Positions 26,446 through 38,114 are shown, counted from the first letter of the stretch. The stretch: 64,000 nucleotides of DNA from Gordonia pseudamarae (GCF_025273675.1 NZ_CP045809.1:496001-560000); one strand, 5' to 3'. Translations and numbers: made by a program. The notes: generated by a model from the letters alone, not told the origin.

Positions 26446-28578
26446 ATGGGACAGTCGCCGACGCCTGATTCAGAGTCTTCCTGCAAGAGTATCTACGTGG
26501 CTTCGGCCGAGGGGGACACCGGGAAGTCGGCGATCGCCCTCGGGCTCCTCGCGCTCCTGACCGCCACGAGCGGCCGGGTCGGGGTGTTCCGGCCTATTTC
26601 GGCGGCCGCCGCCGACGGTGAACGCGACCGGATCCTCGAACTGCTGATGGAGTACTCCTCGGCCGACCTCGCCTACGAGGAATGCCTCGGTGTCACCTAC
26701 GACGAGGTGCACGCGGACCCGGATGCCGCGGTCGCCGAGATCGTCGCCCGCTTCCATGCCGTCGAGGCGCAGTGCGACGCGGTGCTGATTCTCGGCTCGG
26801 ACTACACCGACATCGGTAATCCGTCGGAACTGTCGTTCAACGCTCGTGTCGCTGCCAACCTGTCGGCGCCGGTGGTACTGGCGTTGAGGGCCGTCGATCA
26901 GACCCCCGCGAGCCTGCGTGCCCATGCCGAACTGCTGATCGGCGAGATCGCCGCCGCGCATGCCAGCACCGCCGTGCTCATCGCCAACCGGTGCGATCCG
27001 GCGCAGCTCAAACACTATGCAGCCGAACTGTCGACGACGGGGGTCCCGTCGTGGGCGTTGCCCGAGGACCCGATTCTGGTGGCGCCCACCATGGGTGAGT
27101 TGCAGGAGTCTCTCGGCGCCGACCTGTACAGCGGTGATCCCGAACTTCTCGACCGTGAGGCGCTGCGGGTGATGGTCGGCGGCATGACCGTCGAGCACAT
27201 CCTGGAACGCATCACCGATTCCACGGTGGTGATCACTCCGGCCGACCGCTCCGACGTCCTGTTGTCTCTCGTCAATGCCAATGTCGCACATGGATTTCCG
27301 AGGCTTACCGGCATAATTCTCAACGGCGGCCTGCGGCCGCATCCGATGATCGACAGCCTCGTCAAGGGTCTGCGCTCCACGCTCCCGATCATCGCGTGCG
27401 AGCAGGGCACCTACGAGACGGCCCGCACGGCCGCGCACACCCGGGGGCGGGTGAGTCGACTGTCGGCCCGCAAGATCGAGGCCGCGATCACCTTGCTCGA
27501 ACGGCACATCGACGCGGCCGAGCTGATGAAGCCGCTCGACGTACCGCTCGCCGAGGTGGTCACCCCGCAGATGTTCGAGTACAAGCTGATCGCCCGCGCC
27601 CGTGCCGATCAGCGGCACATCGTGCTGCCCGAGGGCAACGACGACCGCATCTTGCGTGCCGCCGGGTTGCTGATGCGCCGTGGTGTCGCCCGGCTGACGG
27701 TGCTCGGTGATCCGGCGATGGTTGCCGCGCGCGCCGCCGAACTCGGCATCGATGTCGACGGCATCGACATCATCAACCCGCTCGATTCCGATCTTGTCGA
27801 CGAATTCGCCGACCTCTATCACCAATTGCGTAAGCACAAGGGCATCGATGCGGAGGCGGCCCGCGACATCGTCCGCGACGTCTCGTATTTCGGCACGATG
27901 ATGGTGCACACGGGCAGGGCCGACGGGATGGTGTCGGGGGCCGCGCACACCACCGCGCACACCATCCGTCCGTCATTCGAGATCATCAAGACCAAGCCGG
28001 GCGTGTCGACGGTGTCGAGCGTGTTCTTCATGTGTCTGGCCGATCAGGTGCTCGCGTTCGGTGACTGCGCGGTGGTGCCCGATCCCAGTGACGAACAACT
28101 CGCCGACATCGCGATCTCGTCGTCGGAGACGGCGGCGGCGTTCGGTATCGATCCGCGGGTGGCGATGCTGTCGTATTCGACAGGCCGGTCCGGGTCGGGC
28201 GCGGACGTCGACAAGGTGCGGGTGGCCACCGGGCTGGTGCGTGAGCGCCGACCGGATCTGTTGGTGGAGGGCCCGATTCAGTACGATGCGGCGGTCGAAC
28301 CGTCGGTGGCCGCTACCAAGATGCCTGACTCCCCGGTCGCGGGCAAGGCGACGGTGCTGATATTCCCGGACCTGAACACCGGCAACAACACCTACAAGGC
28401 GGTCCAGCGCAGCGCGGGTGCGGTGGCGATCGGTCCGGTGCTCCAGGGCCTCAACAAGCCGATCAACGACCTTTCCCGCGGCGCATTGGTGTCCGACATC
28501 GTCAACACCGTGGCGATCACCGCGATTCAGGCCCAGAAGATTGAGGTGCAGTCCACCGCGAAGGGTGATGCCATATGA
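26446..28578 (+). CDS. pta: Phosphate acetyltransferase
   Basis: Pta converts acetyl-CoA and phosphate to acetyl phosphate. The 710-residue protein is the long form: an N-terminal BioD/DRTGG-like regulatory half (about 1-370; IYVASAEGDTGKSAIALGLL near the start) and a C-terminal catalytic half from about 375 (RQHIVLPEGNDDRILRAAGL, GTMMVHTGRADGMVSGAAHT, SYSTGRSGSGADVDKV, FPDLNTGNNTYKAVQR). The ackA start overlaps its stop (ATGA), so the two form the acetate operon. A leaderless -10 precedes it. Confidence 0.96.
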   Translation: MGQSPTPDSESSCKSIYVASAEGDTGKSAIALGLLALLTATSGRVGVFRPISAAAADGERDRILELLMEYSSADLAYEECLGVTYDEVHADPDAAVAEIVARFHAVEAQCDAVLILGSDYTDIGNPSELSFNARVAANLSAPVVLALRAVDQTPASLRAHAELLIGEIAAAHASTAVLIANRCDPAQLKHYAAELSTTGVPSWALPEDPILVAPTMGELQESLGADLYSGDPELLDREALRVMVGGMTVEHILERITDSTVVITPADRSDVLLSLVNANVAHGFPRLTGIILNGGLRPHPMIDSLVKGLRSTLPIIACEQGTYETARTAAHTRGRVSRLSARKIEAAITLLERHIDAAELMKPLDVPLAEVVTPQMFEYKLIARARADQRHIVLPEGNDDRILRAAGLLMRRGVARLTVLGDPAMVAARAAELGIDVDGIDIINPLDSDLVDEFADLYHQLRKHKGIDAEAARDIVRDVSYFGTMMVHTGRADGMVSGAAHTTAHTIRPSFEIIKTKPGVSTVSSVFFMCLADQVLAFGDCAVVPDPSDEQLADIAISSSETAAAFGIDPRVAMLSYSTGRSGSGADVDKVRVATGLVRERRPDLLVEGPIQYDAAVEPSVAATKMPDSPVAGKATVLIFPDLNTGNNTYKAVQRSAGAVAIGPVLQGLNKPINDLSRGALVSDIVNTVAITAIQAQKIEVQSTAKGDAI

Positions 28579-29777
28579 GTGTTCCCGGTTCGGTTCTGGT
28601 TCTCAACGCGGGTTCGTCGTCGCTGAAGTACCAACTGGTGCACCCCGATACCGGGGTGGTGACCGCCGAAGGGCTGTGTGAGCGGATCGGTGACACCGGC
28701 TCGTCGATCACCCATGAGCTCAATGGTGTCGAGGTCACCGAGCGGATCTTGCTACCCGACCACAGAGCGGCCTTCGAGCGGGTCGCCGCGCTGTTCGCCG
28801 AGGACGGGATCGACCTGGCGACAGCGGGTTTGCGTGCCGTCGGGCATCGCGTGGTGCACGGCGGGCGTACCTTCTTTCTGCCGACATTGATCACCGAGCA
28901 CGTGATGAGCGAGATCGAACGCATCTCCAGCCTTGCGCCGCTGCACAATCCGGCCAACCTGGTCGGAATCCGGGCGGCGGCGGAGTTGCTTCCGGACGTG
29001 TCCGCGGTGGCCGTGTTCGACACCGCGTTCTTTCACGGTCTGCCCGATGCCGCCGCCACCTACGCGATCGACCGTGGTGTGGCGAGTCTGCACGCGATCC
29101 GCCGCTACGGTTTTCACGGCACCAGCCACGAGTACGTGTCGGCGAAGGCCGCGGAGTTTCTCGGCAGGCCCTACGGTGAGGTGAATCAGATCGTGCTGCA
29201 CCTCGGTAACGGCGCCTCGGCCTCTGCGATCCGCGGCGGGGTGCCGATCGACACCTCGATGGGGATGACGCCGCTGCAGGGTCTGGTGATGGGAACCCGC
29301 AGCGGCGACATCGATCCGGGCGTCGTCATGCATCTGCACCGGGTGGTCAAACTGTCCGCCGACCAGATCGACGCCCTGCTCAACAAGCAGTCCGGCCTCA
29401 AAGGCATGTGCGGCGAGGGCGACTTCCGTTCGGTCACCGAGCTGATCGAGCAGGGCGACGCCTCGGCCAAGCTGGCCTACGACGTCTATGTGCACCGGCT
29501 GCGCCACTACCTCGGCGCTTACCTGCTGGAACTGGGCAGCCTCGACGCCATCTGTTTCACCGCCGGTGTCGGGGAGAATGCCGCCGGCCTGCGCGCCGAC
29601 ACCCTGGCCGGTCTGGAGAACTTCGGGATCATCGTCGATCCCGAGCGAAACACGATGCGCTCCAAAGAGGTCCGACGCATCTCCGCCGACGGTAGCCGCG
29701 TGGAGGTGCTGGTGGTCCCCACCAACGAAGAACTCGCCATCGCCCGGCAGGCCGCCCAGGTCGTAGCCGAAAGCTGA
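28575..29777 (+). CDS. ackA: Acetate kinase
   Basis: AckA interconverts acetyl phosphate and acetate with ADP/ATP. The 400-residue protein begins VLVLNAGSSSLKYQL (ASKHA phosphate-binding loop) and contains AVGHRVVHGG, FDTAFFHGLP with the catalytic Asp, YGFHGTSHEYV, LHLGNGASASAI, and FTAGVGENAAGLR. The length is typical. It is coupled to pta by ATGA overlap. Together they give acetate overflow or acetate assimilation. Confidence 0.97.
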   Translation: MSVPGSVLVLNAGSSSLKYQLVHPDTGVVTAEGLCERIGDTGSSITHELNGVEVTERILLPDHRAAFERVAALFAEDGIDLATAGLRAVGHRVVHGGRTFFLPTLITEHVMSEIERISSLAPLHNPANLVGIRAAAELLPDVSAVAVFDTAFFHGLPDAAATYAIDRGVASLHAIRRYGFHGTSHEYVSAKAAEFLGRPYGEVNQIVLHLGNGASASAIRGGVPIDTSMGMTPLQGLVMGTRSGDIDPGVVMHLHRVVKLSADQIDALLNKQSGLKGMCGEGDFRSVTELIEQGDASAKLAYDVYVHRLRHYLGAYLLELGSLDAICFTAGVGENAAGLRADTLAGLENFGIIVDPERNTMRSKEVRRISADGSRVEVLVVPTNEELAIARQAAQVVAES

Positions 29778-29820
29778 CCACCCCCCTTCGCCGGGTTCGC
29801 CATCCTCACCCGCACACCCA

Positions 29821-29900
29821 TTCGCCGGTTGAGGTGCGAGCCTGCGAGCCTCGAAACCTGGTGAGAAGACATTGTTTCCCGCCAGGTTCCAGGCTCATTC
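29821..29900. repeat. Dispersed intergenic repeat (family R)
   Basis: CGCCGGTTGAGGTGCGAG, then GAGCCTCGAAACCTGG, then an inverted partial copy (CCAGGTTCCAGGCTCATTCG) after about 20 nt. It lies between the convergent ackA and pknG genes and could fold as a long stem-loop acting as a bidirectional terminator. Confidence 0.7.
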
Positions 29901-29942
29901 GATCACCCCACGCCTCGCCGGCGGCCCGGTACGGCCGAGATA

Positions 29943-32615
<2,673 letters not shown>

Positions 32616-33593
32616 TCAGTCCCGGTATCGGGGGACGGGTGGATAGCCGGGTCCGAGGATCGACAGCCATCGGTCGTACATCCGCTGCCACTGTCCCGAC
32701 GTGCGCAGATCTTCGATGACGCCGTTGACGAACCGGACCAGATCATTGTGTCCTTTCGCGATTCCCACGGCATAGTTTTCCTCACCGAGGCTCGGTCCGA
32801 CCACCTCGACCCACGGGTCCTGTTCGGCCAGACCGGCCAGGATCGCGTCGTCGGTGCTGACGGCGTCGATCTGCCCCTGCTGCAACATCACCAGACAGTC
32901 GGCCCAGGTGCTGGTGGTGGTGATCCGGGCGCTCGGCACGATCGACTGGAGCCTGCCGATGGAGGTGACGCCGCGGGCGGCGCACACCCGTTTGCCGGCC
33001 AGGTCGTCGGCGTCCTCGATACCCGCATTGCGTTGGGCCAGAATGCGCTGCGTGGCCACGTAGTACGGGGCGGAGAAGGCCACGTCCTGGCGGCGGTCGC
33101 AGGTGATGGACATGGTTTTGACCACGACGTCGACGTATCCGGCCTGCAGCGCGGCGATCCGTTCGCCGGAGGTGAGCACCCGGAACTCGATCTGGTTGGG
33201 ATCGTTGAAGATCGCGCGGGCGATTGCGCGGGCCAACTCGACGTCGAAGCCCTTGATGTCGCCGGTGATGGTGTCGCGGAAACTGAACAGATTGCTGCCG
33301 ATGTCGAGGCCGACGATGAGCCGTCCGCGCGCGAAGATGTCGGCCATCGTGGAACGGGCGGGCATCTTCCGCGGTGGGGGCAGCGTGCCGGGCCGCAGGC
33401 TCACCAGGGCGTCACAGTCGTCGGAGTCGGGGGCGGGTTCGACCCCGGTCTGCGAGGTCGCCCCGGGTGGGGTGGGTATCGCGGCGGTCGCGCTCGGCGG
33501 CGGCGATTCCGGGGCCGGGTATCCGGCGCACGCGGTTGCCGTGATCGCCGCGGCGGCGATCACGGCGATGGCGGTGACAATCCTGGAGGTCAT
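32616..33593 (-). CDS. glnH: GlnH amino-acid-binding lipoprotein
   Basis: A 325-residue solute-binding protein with a hydrophobic leader ending TATAC, a slightly non-standard lipobox, followed by a Pro/Thr-rich linker and a family 3 binding domain (FSFRDTITGDIKGFDVELAR, ISAPYY-type region YVATQRILAQRN, GENYAVGIAKGH). In mycobacteria GlnH senses aspartate or glutamate outside the cell and signals through GlnX to PknG. ATG 33593 overlaps the glnX stop (ATGA). The upstream in-frame extension is a shadow of glnX on the same strand and is rejected. Confidence 0.9.
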   Translation of the reverse strand: MTSRIVTAIAVIAAAAITATACAGYPAPESPPPSATAAIPTPPGATSQTGVEPAPDSDDCDALVSLRPGTLPPPRKMPARSTMADIFARGRLIVGLDIGSNLFSFRDTITGDIKGFDVELARAIARAIFNDPNQIEFRVLTSGERIAALQAGYVDVVVKTMSITCDRRQDVAFSAPYYVATQRILAQRNAGIEDADDLAGKRVCAARGVTSIGRLQSIVPSARITTTSTWADCLVMLQQGQIDAVSTDDAILAGLAEQDPWVEVVGPSLGEENYAVGIAKGHNDLVRFVNGVIEDLRTSGQWQRMYDRWLSILGPGYPPVPRYRD

Positions 33594-35017
33594 CGGTACT
33601 CCCTGATGCGGGGCAGCAGCCCGCCGATGACGGCGAGCGCGGCGAAACAGGTGATGACGAAGATGCCGGTACCGGTGTATCCGATGACGCGCTGTGCGGT
33701 GTTGATGTCGGTGCGGAACGATTCGCGGGTGGCGGTGATCGCGGTGACGAGTTCGGCGTCGAGGGCGGCGTACCGTTGCGCCGACGCCCCGGTGCCGATG
33801 ATCTTCTGCGCGTCGGAGAAGTCGCCGTTCTGGATGGCGGCGCGCGCGTCGTCGTCGGCGGCGGTCCACTGGTGCAGCAGGTTTTTGGCGGTGTCGAGCT
33901 GATCGGAGGTCACGGCGGCGTCGTCGTCGAGGTTGGTCTGCACCTTGCTCAGGGTGCGGTAGATCTGCAAGGTGGCCAGGGTGAAGGTGCGTTCGAGTCC
34001 GGCCTGGTCGCCGCGCCGCACGAACGACAGGGTTTCGGCCGATCGCGCCTGCTGGGTGAGGATGCGCGCAGAGGTCAGATCCCGCAGCGGATTGGCGCCG
34101 TTGTCGCGGGCGCTGTGGGTGATGGCCACCGAGGTGAGTCCGGAGGCGAGCAACCAGACCGATCCGATGAGGATCGCCGCGAGCGCCGCGAGGATGCCGA
34201 CGTTGAATCTGCGCCGGGTCCGCCGGGCCAGGTAGCGGGCGGTGGCCAGGAGCGTGCCGATGATCACCGCGAGCGCCGCATACACCGCCCATGGCGGTGT
34301 CGACAGGGTTTGTTGCGGGTCGGAGATGGCCGCGGATCTGCGGTCGTACAGCCGTTGCGCCGCCGGGAGGATCTGATTCTGCATCAGTGTCGAGGCGACG
34401 CCCAGATAGGCCGACCCGACCGGATTGCCGAGCCGGTTGTTGGTGCGCGCGGTTTCCACCAGGCCGGTGTAGAGGGGGATGTTCTTGGCGAGGGTCTCGA
34501 CATCACGGCGGGTTTCGGCGAACTCGGCGGCCGAAGTCGCCTTGGACTTCTCCATCAGGTTGCCCGATGCGGTGATCAGGGATGTCGCGGCGGTCGCGAT
34601 GGCGTCGGCGTAGCGGGTACGCAGCGCGGGGGATTCGAGGCCACCCGATAGGAACGCCCCGTTCGCGGAGGCGTCGGCGATCGACAGCGAACTGTAGAGC
34701 ACCTGGGCGGATTCGGCGAGCGGTTCGGTGCGGTCGACCATCTGCCGCAACGTGCTGGTGCGGCTGTCGAGCACACTCGAGGCGTACCAGCCGGTGATCA
34801 CCAGCGTCAGCGACAGCAGGACCATGATCGCGACCAGCTTGCCGGGGGAGGTGCCCGCGTAGTGGCGTAGCGTGACGAGCGGTGGCTGGGTGCGGGTTTC
34901 GGACAGTTCGCGACGTTCGGCGAGAGCCTGGCGCAGTGGCGGCAGCGTGCTACCGGACCGTCCGGCCCGACCTGCGCGGGTGACGGCGCTGCGCACGGGG
35001 GATGCGTGGCCGGTCAC
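33590..35017 (-). CDS. glnX: GlnX-like membrane sensor protein (Rv0412c-type)
   Basis: A 475-residue protein with four hydrophobic segments: about 62-82, 252-270, 286-306 and a last one near 440-465. Two extracytoplasmic helical domains lie between them (about 85-245 and 310-435), a layout like chemoreceptor-type sensors. It is first in the operon glnX-glnH-pknG, with ATGA overlap to glnH. In mycobacteria GlnX is the membrane link between the GlnH binding protein and PknG. GTG 35017 is chosen because GGAGG lies 7 nt upstream; the longer frame upstream has no support. Confidence 0.85.
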   Translation of the reverse strand: MTGHASPVRSAVTRAGRAGRSGSTLPPLRQALAERRELSETRTQPPLVTLRHYAGTSPGKLVAIMVLLSLTLVITGWYASSVLDSRTSTLRQMVDRTEPLAESAQVLYSSLSIADASANGAFLSGGLESPALRTRYADAIATAATSLITASGNLMEKSKATSAAEFAETRRDVETLAKNIPLYTGLVETARTNNRLGNPVGSAYLGVASTLMQNQILPAAQRLYDRRSAAISDPQQTLSTPPWAVYAALAVIIGTLLATARYLARRTRRRFNVGILAALAAILIGSVWLLASGLTSVAITHSARDNGANPLRDLTSARILTQQARSAETLSFVRRGDQAGLERTFTLATLQIYRTLSKVQTNLDDDAAVTSDQLDTAKNLLHQWTAADDDARAAIQNGDFSDAQKIIGTGASAQRYAALDAELVTAITATRESFRTDINTAQRVIGYTGTGIFVITCFAALAVIGGLLPRIREYR

Positions 35018-35197
35018 CGTTAGGCCTCCTACCCGAGCGGGAAACTCTGCGGTCTCCACCCTAGTCGTGCGCAACCCGGTTTGGAGTCTGGCCCACCGGA
35101 CGTATGTCACATACGGTGGAAATAGTGACCGATCGTCGGCTGTCGGCGGTCGGGTCGGTACGACGGTGCCGATTTCTCGGCGGGGCAAGGAGACGAT

Positions 35198-35686
35198 GTG
35201 CGCGGAGACGGTGACGGTTGGGTGATCGATCCCGACGGTGCCCGGTATTGGGGGGTGCATGGTGCCGCCGGTCTGCTGCTGCTGGCGCCGCTGCCCGACG
35301 GCAATACCGGGGTACTGCTGCAGCATCGTGCGGTGTGGTCACATCAGGGCGGTACCTGGGCGCTGCCGGGCGGAGCCCGGGACTCGCACGAGAGCGCCAT
35401 TGACACCGCCATCCGCGAGGCCGACGAGGAGGCCGGTATCGGTGGCAACGACCTGCGGGTGTTGTCGGCGTTCGTCACCCACAGCGCCCCGAGTGGCTGG
35501 ACCTACACCACGGTGATCGCCGAGGTCGACGAGCCGGTGCGCACGGTCGCCAACGGCGAGTCCACCGAATTGCGCTGGGTCAGCATCGCCGACGTCGAGC
35601 ACATGCCCCTGCACCCGGCCTTCGAAACCAGCTGGCCCCGACTCAAAGACCACCTCACCGACCAGGCCGCCCGCCCCGCAGGCTGA
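35198..35686 (+). CDS. mutT3: NUDIX hydrolase (MutT3-like)
   Basis: A 162-residue NUDIX protein. The signature GGARDSHESAIDTAIREADE followed by EAGI fits Gx5Ex7REUxEExGU exactly. The preceding strands (GVLLQHRAVWSHQGGTWALP) are normal. GTG 35198 has AAGGAG about 5 nt upstream. The position between glnX and thiE corresponds to M. tuberculosis Rv0413 (mutT3), which hydrolyses oxidised nucleotides and related pyrophosphates; the substrate here is inferred from position only. A dispersed repeat starts within its last codons. Confidence 0.88.
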   Translation: MRGDGDGWVIDPDGARYWGVHGAAGLLLLAPLPDGNTGVLLQHRAVWSHQGGTWALPGGARDSHESAIDTAIREADEEAGIGGNDLRVLSAFVTHSAPSGWTYTTVIAEVDEPVRTVANGESTELRWVSIADVEHMPLHPAFETSWPRLKDHLTDQAARPAG

Positions 35687-35775
35687 GGTGCGAGGAGCGC
35701 AAGCGACGAGCCTCGAAACCCCGCGAGATGACAATGCTGTCGTGCGCGGTTTCGAGGCTCATCGCATCTCAACCA
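35683..35775. repeat. Dispersed intergenic repeat (family R), inverted pair
   Basis: GCTGAGGTGCGAG ... GAGCCTCGAAACCCCGCG, then about 20 nt, then the inverted copy GCGGTTTCGAGGCTCATCGC ... TCTCAACCAGCGG. It fills the gap between the convergent mutT3 and LeuA-domain genes and reaches the stop codons of both. Confidence 0.75.
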
Positions 35776-36140
35776 GCGGTATGTAGGCGGTTTGCTCCGT
35801 TCACCAGGGCGTTGACGTTGGCGTCGTCGCCGGTGCGGCCGGTGCCGTAGGCCCAGCGCCGGGTGCCGTTGTGCTCGCACAGCAGATACGTGGCGAAGGC
35901 GTTGTCGGTGCGGCGCTGACGAAGCTCGACGATGGCCACGGGTGCGCCGATGTCGTGCAGGATCGAGGTCATGGCACCGACGGGGCCGGTCGCGGTGGCG
36001 TGCAATGACAGCAGGTCGTCGTCGACGACGAGGGTGGCGCGGCAGTCGATCATGTCGCCGCGGGCGGGGCTGGTGTGGAAGGCGTCGAGCCGGATGTGGC
36101 CGTCGCCGGTGTAGTGGTCGGTGAAGTCTTTCCAGGTCAT
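35769..36140 (-). CDS. Stand-alone LeuA regulatory (dimer) domain protein
   Basis: The 123-residue protein lines up with the C-terminal leucine-binding regulatory domain of 2-isopropylmalate synthase: LLSLHATATGPVGAMTSILH matches the GxGNGPxxAxxxAL segment, VAIVELRQRRTDNAFATYLL the following strand, and RWAYGTGRTGDDANVNALVN the WGVGxxxxxTxASxxAxxSAxNR end. There is no TIM-barrel catalytic domain. ATG 36140 is preceded by GAGGAGG. About 180-220 nt upstream lies a leader ORF with leucine codons and alternative stem-loops, as in leuA attenuators. A leucine sensor or a partner that modulates LeuA by mixed dimers is inferred; no function is proven. Confidence 0.7.
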   Translation of the reverse strand: MTWKDFTDHYTGDGHIRLDAFHTSPARGDMIDCRATLVVDDDLLSLHATATGPVGAMTSILHDIGAPVAIVELRQRRTDNAFATYLLCEHNGTRRWAYGTGRTGDDANVNALVNGANRLHTAG

Positions 36141-36288
36141 GGTGGATGCCTCCTCTCGGATACCGGGCGGCAGGGGGCTGATGGCGTGCCGTCCGGTGGG
36201 ACGAGGCGAGCATGGCCGGGTGGGGTGAACTGCATGCATCGAATGTGCTCATTTCGGTCGAAATCGGGTGACCGACTCGGGTGCGCGC

Positions 36289-36313
36289 ACCGACCCCGCA
36301 GCGGGGGGTCGGT
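36289..36313 (-). terminator. Attenuator terminator stem-loop
   Basis: On the minus-strand transcript ACCGACCCC pairs perfectly with GGGGTCGGT (9 bp, 7-nt loop) shortly after the leader-peptide stop. No U-run follows, which is common in actinobacteria. Confidence 0.6.
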
Positions 36314-36334
36314 CGAGATCAGACCCCGCTGCGG
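36296..36334 (-). promoter_or_regulatory. Alternative antiterminator pairing
   Basis: Bases 36334-36322 (CCGCAGCGGGGTC in the RNA sense) can pair with 36310-36296 (GACCCCCCGCTGCGG), giving 11+2 bp with a 2-nt bulge. This uses bases also needed for the terminator, so the two structures are mutually exclusive. The leader stop codon lies directly after the 5' strand. Confidence 0.6.
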
Positions 36335-36366
36335 CGGGCTACCAGAAGCGCACGTGTCTTGAGCAC
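36319..36366 (-). CDS. Leader peptide with leucine codons (leuL-like)
   Basis: GTG 36366 opens a 15-codon frame reading V-L-K-T-R-A-L-L-V-A-R-R-S-G-V and ending at TGA 36321-36319. It has three Leu codons (CTC, CTT, CTG), two adjacent. A TACCCT -10 lies 7 nt upstream, so the peptide would start a leaderless transcript. Placement just before mutually exclusive hairpins matches a ribosome-stalling leucine attenuator. It is too short for ordinary ORF finding, and translation is inferred. Confidence 0.6.
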   Translation of the reverse strand: MLKTRALLVARRSGV

Positions 36367-36373
36367 GGAGTCG

Positions 36374-36379
36374 AGGGTA
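36374..36379 (-). promoter_or_regulatory. Leaderless-type -10 (TACCCT) for the leader peptide
   Basis: Read on the minus strand, TACCCT is followed by CGACTCC (7 nt) and the leader GTG. Confidence 0.5.
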
Positions 36380-36395
36380 CACCCTCACCATGGTC

Positions 36396-36417
36396 GAGTG
36401 TGAAAGTTTTCACACTC
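36396..36417. promoter_or_regulatory. Perfect 22-bp palindrome, probable operator
   Basis: Arms GAGTGTGAAA and TTTCACACTC are perfect (10 bp) around GT. The centre is about 40 bp upstream of the inferred leader-peptide transcription start, over the -35 region, and 4 bp beyond the thiE stop codon. It is a strong candidate repressor or activator site for the LeuA-domain gene. Confidence 0.6.
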
Positions 36418-36420
36418 GCG

Positions 36421-37149
36421 TCAGCGACCTGCGGTGATGCCTTCTGCTCGGATTCCGGTGCCTCCGGGGGTTCCGGTGCCCGCGGGGATGCCCGCCACCA
36501 GGGCGCGGGCGGCGGCCTCGGGGTCGTCGGCGGCGGTGATGGCCCGCACCACGACGATCCGGCTCGCCCCGGCATCGGTGACCTCGGGCAGCCGCCGCGC
36601 GTCGATCCCGCCGATTGCGAACCACGGCTTTGCCGGGTCGCCCGCGGCCACCTGGCGCACGAGGTCGAGGCCGGGTGCTGTCCGGCCGGGTTTGGTGGGA
36701 GTCGGCCAGCACGGTCCGACGCAGAAGTAGTCGACGTCCCGGTCGGCGGCCGCGGCGACGGCCTGGACCTCGTCGTGGGTGGACTGCCCGATGACGACGT
36801 CCTCGCCGACGATCTCGCGTGCCTGCGCAGGGGTCAGGTCGCCCTGTCCTACGTGCAGGACGTCGGCGCCGGACAGCCGGGCGAGGTCGGCGCGGTCGTT
36901 GACCGACAGCAGCGCCCCGGCCGCGTGTGTGATCTCCCGCAGGCGGGCGAGGACGGCGAGTTCCTCGGCCGCTTCGAGGGCGCCGAATTCGCGTTCGCCC
37001 GCCGATCCCTTGTCGCGCAGTTGCACGATGTCGACACCACCGGCGACCGCCCGGGCGACGAACTCGTCGAGGTCGCCGAGTTCGCGGCGGGCATCGGTGC
37101 ACAGGTACAGGCGAGCGTCCGCGAGTCGGTCGTGGATGTGGCTCGTCAT
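36421..37149 (-). CDS. thiE: Thiamine-phosphate synthase
   Basis: ThiE joins HMP-pyrophosphate and thiazole phosphate to give thiamine phosphate. The 242-residue TIM barrel contains [21 protein letters not shown] (pyrophosphate and HMP site), [57 protein letters not shown] and WFAIGGID. The C-terminal 30 residues are a Gly/Thr-rich extension without family counterpart. ATG 37149 overlaps the aldo/keto reductase stop (ATGA), so thiE is read from that gene's promoter and not from the TPP riboswitch, which faces the other way. Confidence 0.93.
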   Translation of the reverse strand: MTSHIHDRLADARLYLCTDARRELGDLDEFVARAVAGGVDIVQLRDKGSAGEREFGALEAAEELAVLARLREITHAAGALLSVNDRADLARLSGADVLHVGQGDLTPAQAREIVGEDVVIGQSTHDEVQAVAAAADRDVDYFCVGPCWPTPTKPGRTAPGLDLVRQVAAGDPAKPWFAIGGIDARRLPEVTDAGASRIVVVRAITAADDPEAAARALVAGIPAGTGTPGGTGIRAEGITAGR

Positions 37150-38114
37150 GAGGCGTACGTGGTGTAGCCCTGGCCCGAGCCGGGGGTGACGATGTCGTCG
37201 AGCTCGGCCAGGTCCTCGGCACTCGGATCCCATTGTGCCGCCAGCATATTCGCGTCGATCTGGTCGGGACGGGTGGCGCCGGAGATCACCGATCCGACGG
37301 CCGGCTGGGCGAGCAGGCCGCCGATGGCCACGTCCAGCAGGCCGATACCGCGGTCATCGGCGAACTTCTGCAGTCCTTCGACGATGTCGAAGTCGGCGCC
37401 GTCGTACCGGAACGTCTCGGTGGCCAGCCGCGTGCCCTCGGCGGGTGCCCGGTCACGCTTGTACTTGCCGGTGAGCAGACCGTAGGCGAGCGGAAAGTAC
37501 GGCAGCAGGCTGATGCCGAAGGTCTCCAGAGCCGGTACCAACTCCGCTTCGGCACTCCGGTTGTACAGCGAGTACTCGTTCTGCGCGGTGATGAAGTGGG
37601 GTGCGCCGAGCGACTCGGCGAGCCAGTCCGCGTTCACCACCTCCCAGGCCGTCATGTTCGACGACCCGATGTAGCGGACCTTGCCCGCGGTCACCAGATC
37701 GGAGAGCGCGTCGAGGGTTTCCTCCAGCGGCGTCACCCGGTCGGGGGTGTGCAACTGGTAGAGGTCGATGTAGTCGGTGCCGAGTCTGCGCAGACTGCCC
37801 TCGACGGCCCGGGCGATGTAGCCGCGGCTGCCGCGCACGCCGAAGTCCTCGCCGTACAGGCCGCCGGTGTCCATGCCGAACTTGGTGGCGATGACGACCT
37901 CGTCGCGCCGCCCGCCGAGCGCCTTGCCGAGCATCTGCTCGCTCACACCGGAGCTGTAACTGTCGGCGGTGTCGAAGAAGTTGATCCCGGCGTCGATGGC
38001 GGCGTCGATGACCTTGCCGGTGGCCTTCTGGTCGATGCGTTTACCGAAGGCGTTGCAGCCCACGCCGACCGAGGAGACGATGAGCCCGCTGGTGCCGAGA
38101 GGTTGGTAGCGCAT
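37146..38114 (-). CDS. Aldo/keto reductase
   Basis: A 322-residue NAD(P)H-dependent reductase of the AKR superfamily. The catalytic tetrad is visible: Asp in [11 protein letters not shown], Tyr in SYSSG, Lys in IATKFGM and His in [24 protein letters not shown] and [10 protein letters not shown] are the family signatures. It starts at ATG 38114 behind a leaderless-type -10, and ends overlapping thiE (ATGA). Its physiological carbonyl substrate is unknown. Coupling to thiE could mean only shared transcription. Confidence 0.9.
   Translation of the reverse strand: MRYQPLGTSGLIVSSVGVGCNAFGKRIDQKATGKVIDAAIDAGINFFDTADSYSSGVSEQMLGKALGGRRDEVVIATKFGMDTGGLYGEDFGVRGSRGYIARAVEGSLRRLGTDYIDLYQLHTPDRVTPLEETLDALSDLVTAGKVRYIGSSNMTAWEVVNADWLAESLGAPHFITAQNEYSLYNRSAEAELVPALETFGISLLPYFPLAYGLLTGKYKRDRAPAEGTRLATETFRYDGADFDIVEGLQKFADDRGIGLLDVAIGGLLAQPAVGSVISGATRPDQIDANMLAAQWDPSAEDLAELDDIVTPGSGQGYTTYAS

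Noticed and set aside
32616..34292. 558-codon frame as a longer GlnH
   Set aside because: The part upstream of 33593 lies in another frame of glnX and has the Arg/His-rich look of an out-of-frame shadow. The signal peptide begins at 33593.
36137..36391. 84-codon minus-strand ORF over the attenuator
   Set aside because: No recognisable protein pattern. The region is better explained by the short Leu leader and hairpins in another frame.
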